Position numbers and translations under genes: made by a program. A DNA stretch of 64,000 bases from Pseudooceanicola pacificus. Lineage in GTDB: Bacteria > Pseudomonadota > Alphaproteobacteria > Rhodobacterales > Rhodobacteraceae. The stretch lies in contig NZ_WNXQ01000001.1 in the NCBI RefSeq assembly GCF_009789075.1, positions 248,001 to 312,000 on the forward strand, in the 5' to 3' direction. Numbering within the stretch: the stretch's first letter is position 1; each line of letters starts with the position of its first letter. The notes below the pieces were generated by a model. That model ran no database searches. It was given only the letters and a program-made list of their open reading frames with translations, and was not told the origin of the DNA. Shown in pieces: positions 6,997-17,773 of this stretch.

Positions 6997-8382
6997 ATGA
7001 AGAATTTTCCGATGTTCCTGCGGATGGACGGACGCCGTGTCGTGCTCTGCGGCGGCGATGAAGAGGTGGCGCGCAAGGCCCGCCTGATCCTCAAGACCGA
7101 GGCGCGGATCACCATCCTGGCCGAGACGCTGGACAGCGAGCTGCAGGGGCTGGTCGCCTCGGGCCGCGCCGATCACGTGACCGCGCTGCAGGACGACACC
7201 TTTGCCCAGGCCGCGCTGGTCTTCATCGCCACCGGCGACGAGGGCCGCGACGCCCTGCTCGCCCACCGCGCCCGTGCCGCTGGGGCGGTGGTCAACGTGA
7301 TCGACCGGCCCGAGCTCTGCGATGCCTTCACCCCCTCGATCGTCGACCGCGACCCGCTGGTTGTCGCCATCGGGACCGAGGGGGCGGCGCCCGTGCTGGG
7401 CCGCGCCATCAAGACCGAGATCGAGACCATGTTGCCCCCCCGCCTTGGCGGATTTGTCGCCCTGGCCGGGCGGCTGCGCGACGCCGTGGCTCAGAGCATC
7501 CCCCAGGCCGACCGGCGCGGCTTCTGGGAATGGGCGTTTTCCGGCGCGGCCTTTCGCGCCCATCTGGCCGGGCGCGAGCGCGCCGCCGCCGACATGCTCA
7601 AGGCGGCCATCGCGGACGGGCAGGCCCCCGCGCGGCAGGGCCACATCGCGCTGGTCGGCGCCGGCCCCGGCGCCCGCGACCTGCTGACCCTGCGCGCCGT
7701 GCACCGCCTGCAACAGGCCGATGTGATCTTCTACGACCGGCTGGTCGATCCCGAGGTCCTGGAACTTGCCCGCCGCGACGCCGACCGGGTCTATGTCGGC
7801 AAGGAGGTCGGGGCCTGCGCCTGGCCACAGGACAAGATCGACCGGCTGATCGTGGCCGAGGCCGCGCAGGGCAAGCGCGTGGTGCGGCTGAAATCCGGCG
7901 ATCCGTCGATCTTTGGCCGCGCCTGCGAGGAAATCGCCGCCGCCCGCGCCGCCGGGATCGAGGTCGAGATCGTGCCCGGCATCACCGCCGCATCGGCCGC
8001 CGCCGCCGCCATCGGGCGCCCGCTGACCGAACGGGGCGAAACCGACACCTTCGTCATCACCACGGGCACCTGCCGCCCGGGCGATGCCGACCCAGACCGC
8101 GCGCACCTTGCCCGCCCGGGTACGGCTGCGGCCTTCTACATGGCCGTGGACAAGGCCGAGGCCGTGCAATCCGACCTGATTGCGGCGGGAACCCCCGGCA
8201 GCTGCCCGGTGGACATCGTCGCCGCCGTCTCGACCGGGCGGCAAAGGCATGTCGCGACGACGCTCGACAGCCTGGCCGCAACGATGCGCGCGAGCGGCGT
8301 GCAGAGCCCGGCGATCCTGCTGGTGCGGCATCCGAAATCGCTGGCCGCACCCAGGGCGGAGGATACGCGGCAGGTCGCATGA
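6997..8382 (+). CDS. cysG: CysG, siroheme synthase (SirC/CobA fusion)
   Basis: A 461-residue two-part enzyme. Residues 1 to about 145 form the precorrin-2 dehydrogenase/ferrochelatase part, with an NAD-binding start FLRMDGRRVVLCGGDEEVA. Residues about 213-455 form the SAM-dependent uroporphyrinogen-III C-methyltransferase (VGAGPGARDLLTLRA; VVRLKSGDPSIFGRACEE; VPGITAASAAAAAIG). Together they convert uroporphyrinogen III to siroheme, the cofactor of assimilatory nitrite and sulfite reductases. In many Rhodobacteraceae cysG leads a cysI-cysH sulfite operon; here no reductase follows and the next gene is an FNT channel, which points toward nitrite rather than sulfate. The leader upstream appears to hold an attenuator. 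Confidence 0.95.
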   Translation: MKNFPMFLRMDGRRVVLCGGDEEVARKARLILKTEARITILAETLDSELQGLVASGRADHVTALQDDTFAQAALVFIATGDEGRDALLAHRARAAGAVVNVIDRPELCDAFTPSIVDRDPLVVAIGTEGAAPVLGRAIKTEIETMLPPRLGGFVALAGRLRDAVAQSIPQADRRGFWEWAFSGAAFRAHLAGRERAAADMLKAAIADGQAPARQGHIALVGAGPGARDLLTLRAVHRLQQADVIFYDRLVDPEVLELARRDADRVYVGKEVGACAWPQDKIDRLIVAEAAQGKRVVRLKSGDPSIFGRACEEIAAARAAGIEVEIVPGITAASAAAAAIGRPLTERGETDTFVITTGTCRPGDADPDRAHLARPGTAAAFYMAVDKAEAVQSDLIAAGTPGSCPVDIVAAVSTGRQRHVATTLDSLAATMRASGVQSPAILLVRHPKSLAAPRAEDTRQVA

Positions 8383-9046
8383 CGGCCGGGCGCAATCCCT
8401 GCGCCGGACCGCAAGGCCTTGCCGAAATCTTGGGCACAGCCAGGCAAAACCCGGCAAAACAGCCAAAATCGACGGAAAAGACTCCAGAGCAGTAAACATT
8501 CCGTGATAGAGAATGTTTCATCGAGGCGACATTGCCTCTGCCGCAACGGCGCGGCGATTTCAGTCACAGCGGTCCGCAAGGACACGCAGCAACGATGCTG
8601 CCCGACGCTCTGATCCACTTCAGATCGCGGAAGAGGCCTGCCCCCGAGGCATGCGCCCTTCCTGACCGAAACCGCCGCGGCCCGGTTCTCCGGTTCCGCA
8701 CCCGGAGGACAGCATGTCCGCATATCGAACCGCCCATGCCGGCCCCCTGCCCGGCGCTGCCGCCGCGCTGGCCGCCCGTGGCCGGAACCCTGCCGGACAC
8801 AGGCCCCTCACCCGGATTTCCGAAACGACGGCCACCGCAGCAGGTGGCCCCGTAGCGCAGGGATCGCGCGTGACGAACCCGTCGCATGCCCCCAAGCCCC
8901 CCGTGTGATCCCATCCCGCGACCCCCGGCGCCCGGCGCCGGAGGATGGCACACGGACCCTGGCCCCGCCGACCCGGCGGTCTGGCCGCACACCTGAACCC
9001 GGGCGCCTGTCCACAGGCACCGCAAAACTCTGAGAAGGAACACGAA
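8383..9046. other. 664-base gap between cysG and the FNT channel gene
   Basis: No convincing gene is seen. A 64-codon plus-strand reading frame at 8714-8908 has GGAGG close to its ATG, but its Ala/Arg/Pro-rich translation looks like random high-GC sequence. The region does hold one perfect AT-rich inverted repeat (8494-8518). The 9047 gene therefore either has a long leader or a promoter closer in that I cannot identify. Confidence 0.5.
8494..8518. promoter_or_regulatory. Perfect 8-bp inverted repeat, candidate operator
   Basis: AAACATTC (8494-8501) and GAATGTTT (8511-8518) are exact inverted repeats separated by 9 bases. They stand out as AT-rich within GC-rich sequence. There is no T-run after them, so an operator is more likely than a terminator. 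The binding protein is unknown; it does not match the FNR or NnrR consensus I know. Confidence 0.4.
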
Positions 9047-9898
9047 ATGTCGTATGTTACCCCCAAGGAATTCGCGGCCAAGATGGTCGACGCCGGGGAA
9101 TCCAAGGTCTTCATGTCCACCAAGGACACCCTGATCCGCGCCTATATGGCGGGCGCGATCCTGGCACTTGCCGCCGCCTTTGCCGTGACCATCGCGGTGA
9201 ACACCGGCAACTTCCTGGTCGCCTCGCTGCTTTTCCCGGTCGGGTTCTGCATGCTCTACCTCATGGGTTTCGACCTGCTGACCGGCGTCTTCACCCTGGC
9301 GCCGCTGGCCCTGCTGGCGAAACGCCCGGGCGTCAGCTGGGGCGGGGTCTTCCGCAACTGGGGCCTCGTCTTCGTCGGCAACTTTGCCGGGGCTATGACA
9401 ACCGCCGTCTTCATGGCGATCATCTTTACCATGGGCTTCAGCCAGGAACCGAACGCCGTCGGCGCCAAGATCGGCCAGATCGGCGAAGCCCGGACCCTGG
9501 GCTATGCGGCCGCCGGGGGCGCGGGCATGCTGACCGTCTTCATCCGGGCGGTGATGTGCAACTGGATGGTCTCGACCGGCGTTGTCGCGGCGATGATGTC
9601 GACCTCGACCAGCGGCAAGATCATGGCGATGTGGATGCCGATCCTGGTCTTCTTCTACCTGGGCTTCGAACATTCCATCGTGAACATGTTCCTGTTCCCC
9701 TCGGGCATCATGCTGGGCGGCAATTTCACCTGGTTCGACTACCTCGCCTACAACGAGATCCCGGTGATCCTGGGCAACCTGGTTGGCGGTCTGACCTTCG
9801 TGGGCGGCATGATCTACATGACCCACTTCAGGGAATCGCCCAAGCGCAACGCTCCCATCGCCCATACCGACGACGCCGTCGGCATGCCGGCCGAGTGA
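9047..9898 (+). CDS. Formate/nitrite transporter family channel
   Basis: A 283-residue FNT-family membrane protein with about six hydrophobic helices. The region [20 protein letters not shown] corresponds to the FNT signature after the first helices, and [14 protein letters not shown] and [19 protein letters not shown] match later helices. FNT proteins are pentameric channels for formate, nitrite or hydrosulfide. The neighbouring siroheme synthase suggests nitrite, but sequence alone cannot decide. The start at 9047 ([15 protein letters not shown]) has AGAAGGA 8 bases upstream. A GC-rich hairpin follows the stop. Confidence 0.9.
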   Translation: MSYVTPKEFAAKMVDAGESKVFMSTKDTLIRAYMAGAILALAAAFAVTIAVNTGNFLVASLLFPVGFCMLYLMGFDLLTGVFTLAPLALLAKRPGVSWGGVFRNWGLVFVGNFAGAMTTAVFMAIIFTMGFSQEPNAVGAKIGQIGEARTLGYAAAGGAGMLTVFIRAVMCNWMVSTGVVAAMMSTSTSGKIMAMWMPILVFFYLGFEHSIVNMFLFPSGIMLGGNFTWFDYLAYNEIPVILGNLVGGLTFVGGMIYMTHFRESPKRNAPIAHTDDAVGMPAE

Positions 9899-9910
9899 TC
9901 CGCGCCTTCG

Positions 9911-9937
9911 GGGTCCCGCCGCGGCGGGGCCCTGTTC
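9911..9937 (+). terminator. Terminator-like hairpin after the FNT gene
   Basis: GGGTCCCGCC (9911-9920) pairs with GGCGGGGCCC (9923-9932), one G-U pair, with a very short loop, then TGTTCC. It lies 13 bases after the stop. The T-tract is weak. Confidence 0.45.
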
Positions 9938-10095
9938 CGGTCCGGCCAGTGCGTTCGCCGCCACCGCCCGCAAGCCGCGCAGGCTGACCCGCGATCCGCC
10001 GGGGACTGCCGCGCTGGCCAAGGGGGCCGTCGTCCCCCGGCCCATCGGACACGGCCCGTTCCGGCCCGCCTGCGCGAAAAGGCGAAACCTCCCCC

Positions 10096-10126
10096 TTGAC
10101 CTTCCAGCAACTGGAGACCCTACATC
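10096..10126 (+). promoter_or_regulatory. CueR-type promoter of the copper ATPase gene
   Basis: TTGACC (10096-10101) and TACATC (10121-10126) are separated by 19 bases, the over-long spacer typical of MerR-family activated promoters. The spacer holds the dyad CTTCCAGCAACTGGAG, close to the CueR box (ACCTTCC...GGAAGGT). The same architecture occurs before the cueR gene at 12735. Confidence 0.8.
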
Positions 10127-10163
10127 GGCGCTCCACACCCCTGGTGGAAGGAAAGGACCCGTC

Positions 10164-12617
<2,454 letters not shown>

Positions 12618-12734
12618 CCGCCGCGAAGCCGGTCAGCGCCTCCGGGCCGGTCCTTGCCGCAAGGGGCACGGGTCCGGGGGCGATTGTGCATGCGGCGGGC
12701 GCGATGCCTCACCGCCGCGTGACGGGCGAGGGGA

Positions 12735-12765
12735 TTGACCCTCCAGCCGGTGGAGCCTTTATCTT
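12735..12765 (+). promoter_or_regulatory. MerR-type promoter of cueR
   Basis: TTGACC (12735-12740) and TATCTT (12760-12765) are separated by exactly 19 bases containing CTCCAGCCGGTGGAG, an imperfect dyad like that before copA. This suggests the regulator controls itself and copA through the same operator. Confidence 0.75.
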
Positions 12766-12786
12766 GCAGGCGAAGGGAGCCGTGGA

Positions 12787-13200
12787 ATGAATATCGGACA
12801 CGCCGCCAGGGCAACCGGACTGTCGGTCAAGACGATCCGCTATTACGAGGACATCGGCCTGGTCGACGCCGACCGGGCCGAGAACGGGTATCGCGATTTC
12901 GGCGAACGGCAAATCACGCAGCTGAGGATGCTGGCGCAGGCGCGGCACCTCGGGTTCGGGCTGGAGGAATGCCGCCAGCTGCTCGACCTCAACGCCGATC
13001 CCGGGCGGGCCAGCCGCGACGTGCAGGCCCTGGCCATCCGCAACCTCGACGCGGTGCGTTCCAAGATCCGGCAGCTCCAGACGCTGGAAGCCGAGCTTGA
13101 AACGCTGATCCACGAGTGCCACGGCGACGATGCACCGGACTGCGCCATCCTGGACGGGCTGAGCAGGTCGCCCGACCTGCCCGCCGACGGCGAGGCATAG
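12787..13200 (+). CDS. cueR: CueR, MerR-family copper-responsive activator
   Basis: A 137-residue MerR-family protein. The N-terminal winged helix reads MNIGHAARATGLSVKTIRYY and is followed by a long dimerisation helix. The metal loop is CHGDDAPDC, a C-x7-C pair as in CueR, which binds Cu(I) or Ag(I). It should activate the two 19-bp-spacer promoters in front of itself and copA. It lies 169 bases after copA in the same direction. Confidence 0.92.
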   Translation: MNIGHAARATGLSVKTIRYYEDIGLVDADRAENGYRDFGERQITQLRMLAQARHLGFGLEECRQLLDLNADPGRASRDVQALAIRNLDAVRSKIRQLQTLEAELETLIHECHGDDAPDCAILDGLSRSPDLPADGEA

Positions 13201-13382
13201 CCGCCGGGCTGTCCCGCGGTTGCGAGTGGCATAGCCTGCATCGTGGCGCCTATCCGCCTGGCCCGGGGCATTTCGCCCGGGGTCGGGGACATCGGCCGAC
13301 ACCCGCCGCCGGGCCGCCGCCCCTCCCCCTCGCAGGGGACGGATCCGGCCCCCGGCAGGACCGCGCCGCCGGTGGCGGTCAC

Positions 13383-14678
13383 TCATCCGGCTGCGCCGCC
13401 CCCAGCCGCACGCCAGCGCGACTCGTCCGAGAAATCGGTGCAGAAGTAGCGCATGAGTCCCTCGGGATAGGCGGCGGACTGGGCTGCGAATTCGTGGCGG
13501 GCGATGGTGCGCACATGCACCTCGTCCGGGCCGTCATAGATTCGCAGCGCCCGCATCCCGGCCAGGAAATCGGCGGCGGGGCTGTCGTCAGTCATTCCCA
13601 TTGCGCCAAAGACCTGCACCGCGCGGTCGGCCACCCCATGACAGGCCTGCGCCACCGCCAGCTTGATCATCGAGATCTCGGCCTGTGCGCCCTTGCCGCC
13701 CTTGGCGTCCAGCGCGGCGGCCGCGTTCAGGGTCAGCAGGCGGGCCTGCTCCAGCTCCACCCGGCTGTGGGCGACAAATTCCTGCACCTTGCCATGCGCG
13801 GCAATCGGGCTGCCGAAGGTCTGGCGCTGCCTCGCCCTTTCGCACATCAGCGCCAGCATCAGCTCGGCCCCGCCGATGGAGCGCATGCAGTGATGGATCC
13901 GCGCCGTGGCCAGCCGCACCTGCGCCGCGGCAAAGCCCTTGCCGCGCGCGCCCAGCAGATTCTCCTTGGGCACTTTCACATTGTCGAACACCATCTCGGC
14001 ATGGGGCCGGAACCGGTGCGAGAAGCCCAGCACCGGGATATCGCGCACCACATGCACGCCGGGCAGGTCGACAGGCACGATCAGGGCGGAATGGCGGGCA
14101 TAGGCCGCGGCATCGGGGTCGGAGACGCCGATCAGCACGGTGAAGGCCCAGCCCGGCACGCCGTGGTTGCCGGTGAACCACTTGTGGCCATTGACCAGCC
14201 AGTGATCGCCCCGGTCCTCGATCTCGGCGGCGATGTTGCGCGCGTCCGAGGATGCCGTTTCAGGCTCGGTCATCGAAAAGCCGGTGCAGACCTCGCCCTC
14301 CAGCATCGGCTTCAGCCAGCGGGCCTTCTGCTCTTCGGTCCCGATGGCGACAAGCATCTCCATCGTGGGAAGGTCGGGCGCGTGACAGTTGAAGACCTCG
14401 GCCGCCCAATGCACCCAGCCCAGCGTCTCGGCCATCGGGGCGAAGGCGCTGTTGCTCAGCCGCGTGCCGGTGGCCCAGTCCGGCAGCGAGGGCAGGCCCA
14501 GGTTCCACAGCCCCTCGTCCCGCGCCTTGCGTTTCAAATCGGCCAGGAAATCCGGCCGGGCCCCGGGCGGGTTGGCGGCGATGAAGCGGTTCATTTCTTT
14601 CACCCGGGGAAAGATCTCGCGCGTCATGAAGGCCTGCAGCCGTGTGCCCAGGTCGGGTGTCCTGTGATCGTCCATCAT
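13383..14678 (-). CDS. Acyl-CoA dehydrogenase, ACAD10/11-like
   Basis: A 431-residue FAD-dependent acyl-CoA dehydrogenase. Visible family motifs include GFSMTEPETASSDARNI (FAD/substrate loop), HWLVNGHKWFTGN, and the C-terminal QVFGAMGMTDDSPAADF and RIYDGPDEVHVRTIARHE. The length and the VFNCHAPD region resemble the ACAD10/11 branch, which acts on unusual or branched acyl-CoAs. The gene is last in a minus-strand operon of crotonase and two more dehydrogenases, and its ATG overlaps the crotonase stop. A second ATG follows directly, so the start is uncertain by one codon. Confidence 0.88.
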   Translation of the reverse strand: MMDDHRTPDLGTRLQAFMTREIFPRVKEMNRFIAANPPGARPDFLADLKRKARDEGLWNLGLPSLPDWATGTRLSNSAFAPMAETLGWVHWAAEVFNCHAPDLPTMEMLVAIGTEEQKARWLKPMLEGEVCTGFSMTEPETASSDARNIAAEIEDRGDHWLVNGHKWFTGNHGVPGWAFTVLIGVSDPDAAAYARHSALIVPVDLPGVHVVRDIPVLGFSHRFRPHAEMVFDNVKVPKENLLGARGKGFAAAQVRLATARIHHCMRSIGGAELMLALMCERARQRQTFGSPIAAHGKVQEFVAHSRVELEQARLLTLNAAAALDAKGGKGAQAEISMIKLAVAQACHGVADRAVQVFGAMGMTDDSPAADFLAGMRALRIYDGPDEVHVRTIARHEFAAQSAAYPEGLMRYFCTDFSDESRWRAAGGGAAG

Positions 14679-15451
14679 TTCCCCCTGAAGACCGGGCGGC
14701 GTTTTTCCAGAAAGGCCCCGGCGCCTTCGGCAAAATCCTCGGTCAGGAAGTTGTCGATGGCCTCGTCGCGTTCCCAGTCGAGCACGACATCCATGCCCTG
14801 CAGGTCCTGGGCAAAGAACCGTTTGACCGTGGCCTGTGCCAGCGGCGGGCCAAAGGCCAGCCGTTTGGCCAGCGCCTGCGCGGCCTCCAGCGCGCCGCCG
14901 CCGGGCGCGGCGTAATCCGCCAGGCCGTTGGCCAGGGCGCTGGCCTGGTCGATCTCTTCGCCCGTCAGCAGCATGCGCTTGGCGGCCGCCCGCCCCATGC
15001 GGCGCGGGACCGACCAGAACATGCCGCCGTCGGGCGAGGCGCCGACGCGGACCTGCGCGGCACAGAACCGCGCGCCCTCGGCCGCGATGACGATGTCGCA
15101 GGAGGCAACCAGCCCCACCGCCGCCCCAAAGGCCGGCCCCTCGACCGCCGCGCAGTAGAGCTTGTCCGACTGCAGGATGCGCGCGACCAGCCCGCCGCGC
15201 GTGATGCGCTGTTCCATCTCGGGCCGGGTGCGCAGCTCTTTCAGCGCCTTGAGGTTGCCCCCGGCCGAAAAGACGCCGCCCGCGCCGGTGAAGATCAGGA
15301 CACGCTGTGCCCTGTCCGCCTCGAACGCCTCGACGGCGGCGGTCAGCCCGTCGCGCACGCCGGGCGCGCCCAGCGAATTGCGGAATTCCGGCGCGTCGAT
15401 GGTCACCGTGGTGACCGCCCCCGCCGTTTCGGTTGTGACGACCCGGGTCAT
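14675..15451 (-). CDS. Crotonase-fold protein without the hydratase glutamates
   Basis: A 258-residue enoyl-CoA hydratase/isomerase family member. The oxyanion-hole strands are present (FSAGGNLKAL; VEGPAFGAAVGL). The two glutamates of classic enoyl-CoA hydratase are not: the GGGCE segment is replaced by GAAVG and the QPEI segment by AAQV. The canonical paralogue at 43516-44292 keeps both. It may therefore act as an isomerase, thioesterase-like or other crotonase. The start overlaps the upstream dehydrogenase stop by four bases. Confidence 0.85.
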   Translation of the reverse strand: MTRVVTTETAGAVTTVTIDAPEFRNSLGAPGVRDGLTAAVEAFEADRAQRVLIFTGAGGVFSAGGNLKALKELRTRPEMEQRITRGGLVARILQSDKLYCAAVEGPAFGAAVGLVASCDIVIAAEGARFCAAQVRVGASPDGGMFWSVPRRMGRAAAKRMLLTGEEIDQASALANGLADYAAPGGGALEAAQALAKRLAFGPPLAQATVKRFFAQDLQGMDVVLDWERDEAIDNFLTEDFAEGAGAFLEKRRPVFRGK

Positions 15452-16578
15452 GCTGCCTCCTCCTCCTCTTCTGCCGCGCGCAGGAACGTCGCGCGGAAAT
15501 GTTCGGCGCTGCCCAGCCAGCGCGACAGCACGTCGGCGCGCAGCAGGTGGTAGCCGATGCCCAGCTCTCGGGTCATGCCGATGGCGCCGTGCAGGTGGAT
15601 CGCCTCGCGCGCGACAAGGTCACCGGTCTGCACGGCCATCGCCATCGCCGCCGCGACATCGGACCGGGCGCGCAGGGAATATCCCTGCGACAGGGCATTG
15701 GCCGCGCCCAGCACCTGCGAGCGCAGCATCTCGATATCCGTGTGCAGGTCGGCGGCGCGGAACTGAAGCGCCTGGTTGGCCGCCAGCGCCTTGCCGAACT
15801 GCTCGCGCGTGCCAAGGTACTCAACCGTCTGCCGCAACGCCGCCTCGCAGGAGCCGAGGATTTCCGAGGCCGCGGCAAAGGCGGCGAGGGTAAAGGCCTG
15901 TTCCAGCCAGGCGGCCCCCTCTCCGGGACCGGCAAGCCGGGCGGTGGCGGGCAGCGTCACGTCGCTGATGCGCAGGCTGGCCCACTGGCTGCCGTCGGTC
16001 GCAGGATATGCCGCCACAGTCAGACCGGGCGTGCCGGCGGGGACAAGGAACAGGCTCACGCCCTCTCCCTCGCCCGCCGACAGGATGAAGGTTTCGGCTG
16101 TGGCGCCTTCGGCCACGTGGATCTTGGTGCCATTCAGCCGGTAGCCATCGCCATCCCGTTCGGCCCGGGTCTGCGGCGCCGACATGTCCCACCGCGCGCC
16201 CGGTTCCATCGCCGCAAGGGCGACGGGCATCGCCCCGGTTGCGATGCGCCTGGCAAGCGCCGCCGCCTCTGCCCCGCGCGACCGGGCCAGCAGCACGCCG
16301 GGCAGGACACAGCCGCCGATCAGCCCGTGGTGGGCAGGCACACGGCCCAGCCCGCGCGCCAGCGTCATCAGCAGCCGCGGCCCGCCATCCGACCCGCCCG
16401 CACTGTCCGGCAGCCACGCGCCCCAGACGCCCAGGTCCCCCAGCTTCGAGCGCAGCTCTTCGGGCGCGGGACGCGGGGCCTGCCCGTCGATCCGGGGGGC
16501 GCTGTCGCGCGCCGCGCTCAACACGCGGTCGAGCATGTCCTCGACCATGACTTCGTCTTCGCTTGCCGCAAATCTCAT
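15448..16578 (-). CDS. Acyl-CoA dehydrogenase (shorter, divergent)
   Basis: A 376-residue acyl-CoA dehydrogenase. Recognisable parts are ALAAMEPGARWDMSAPQTRA (weakened FAD/substrate loop), YRLNGTKIHVAEGATAETF, and the C-terminal HLHGAIGMTRELGIGYHL. Paired dehydrogenase genes of this sort often form heteromeric enzymes acting on side chains of sterols or other bulky acids; that is inference. It starts 7 bases after the next dehydrogenase gene and overlaps the crotonase gene by four bases. The C terminus is a run of Glu. Confidence 0.87.
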   Translation of the reverse strand: MRFAASEDEVMVEDMLDRVLSAARDSAPRIDGQAPRPAPEELRSKLGDLGVWGAWLPDSAGGSDGGPRLLMTLARGLGRVPAHHGLIGGCVLPGVLLARSRGAEAAALARRIATGAMPVALAAMEPGARWDMSAPQTRAERDGDGYRLNGTKIHVAEGATAETFILSAGEGEGVSLFLVPAGTPGLTVAAYPATDGSQWASLRISDVTLPATARLAGPGEGAAWLEQAFTLAAFAAASEILGSCEAALRQTVEYLGTREQFGKALAANQALQFRAADLHTDIEMLRSQVLGAANALSQGYSLRARSDVAAAMAMAVQTGDLVAREAIHLHGAIGMTRELGIGYHLLRADVLSRWLGSAEHFRATFLRAAEEEEEAA

Positions 16579-16585
16579 GGCCGCC

Positions 16586-17773
16586 TCACAGGTTCAGGAT
16601 GTGTTTGGTGATGATCGTGCGCTGGACCTCCTGGCTGCCGCCGGCAATCGCCGGGCCGCGCCACCAGTACCGCGACTCGGCCGCATTGCGGGCCTCGTCG
16701 GGGATCAGCCCGTCCAGCGCATCGCCCTCCCAGGCGGCCTCGGCCGGCAAAGCATCCGGGCCGAGAAGCTGGACAATCGCGCGGTCCAGCCGCTGGTTGA
16801 CCTCGATCCCCCGCAGTTTCAGCACCGAGGCATAGGGGCCGATCCCGCCGTCGTCGACCAGCCTTTCCAGCGCCCGCATCGTCGCGTTTTCCAGCGCGCG
16901 CAGCTCGATCATCCGCTTGGCCAGGTCGTCGCGGAACTGCGCATCCTCGATGGCGGGGCGGTTGCCGATCTTGACCTCGCGCGACAGGCGGGTCAGCCGC
17001 CCGAGCTTGCGCCGCGCCTCGGTATGACGGGCCGAAAACAGCCGCTCGTGCTCCAGCAGCGACTTGGCGATGCCCCAGCCCGCATTCTCTTGGCCCACCC
17101 GGTTGGCCACCGGCACGCGGACATTGTCGAAAAAGAACTGGTTGAACACATGCGCGCCGTAGAAATGGCGGATCGGGCGGCGGGTGATACCGGGGGTGGC
17201 CAGGTCGGTCAGCAGGAACGAGATGCCGCCCTGCCGCCGCCCCTCGCGTGAGGTGCGCACGAGGCAGAACATATGGTCGGCGAGATGCCCGCCCGAGGTC
17301 CAGATCTTGGTGCCGTTGACGATGTAGTCATCCCCGTCCCGCTCGGCCCGGGTCTGCAGCGACGCGAGGTCGGACCCGGCGCCCGGCTCGGAATAGCCCT
17401 GGCACCAGACGTCATCCATCCGCAGCGCGCGGGGCAGGAAATGCGCCTGCTGCGCCGCGTCGCCGTGGGCCTGCAGGATCGGCCCGATCATCTTGATGTT
17501 GAAGGTGGCGACTTGCGGCGCGCCATGGGCCGCCATCTCTTCTTCGAAGATGAAAAGCTTGCGCATGTCCCAGCCCGCGCCGCCCCACTGCGCGTCCCAG
17601 GCGGGGGCGCCCCAGCCCCGGGCGACCAGCCTCTGCTGCCAGTCCTTCGCCATGTCCTGCCCGACGGACAGTCCCAGGTCCGACAGGCGGCGCATCTCGG
17701 GGTCGAGGTTCTGCTTGCAGAACTCGGCGATCTCGGCGCGAAAGGCGGCCTCGCTGCTCATCTGCATGTTCAT
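16586..17773 (-). CDS. Acyl-CoA dehydrogenase
   Basis: A 395-residue acyl-CoA dehydrogenase with well-kept motifs: QGYSEPGAGSDLASLQTRA, DYIVNGTKIWTSGGH, and near the end WWRGPAIAGGSQEVQRTII. The start at 17773 (MNMQMSSEAAFRAEI) overlaps the stop of the nitronate-monooxygenase-like gene as ATGA; reading further upstream gives an unrelated Arg/Pro-rich tail. It likely pairs with the 376-residue dehydrogenase encoded next. Confidence 0.9.
   Translation of the reverse strand: MNMQMSSEAAFRAEIAEFCKQNLDPEMRRLSDLGLSVGQDMAKDWQQRLVARGWGAPAWDAQWGGAGWDMRKLFIFEEEMAAHGAPQVATFNIKMIGPILQAHGDAAQQAHFLPRALRMDDVWCQGYSEPGAGSDLASLQTRAERDGDDYIVNGTKIWTSGGHLADHMFCLVRTSREGRRQGGISFLLTDLATPGITRRPIRHFYGAHVFNQFFFDNVRVPVANRVGQENAGWGIAKSLLEHERLFSARHTEARRKLGRLTRLSREVKIGNRPAIEDAQFRDDLAKRMIELRALENATMRALERLVDDGGIGPYASVLKLRGIEVNQRLDRAIVQLLGPDALPAEAAWEGDALDGLIPDEARNAAESRYWWRGPAIAGGSQEVQRTIITKHILNL

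Noticed and set aside
8714..8908. 64-codon frame with GGAGG ahead of its ATG, upstream of the FNT gene.
   Set aside because: The product is Ala/Pro/Arg/Gly-rich with no domain, signal peptide or helix, and resembles random translation of GC-rich sequence. The ribosome-site match alone is not enough.
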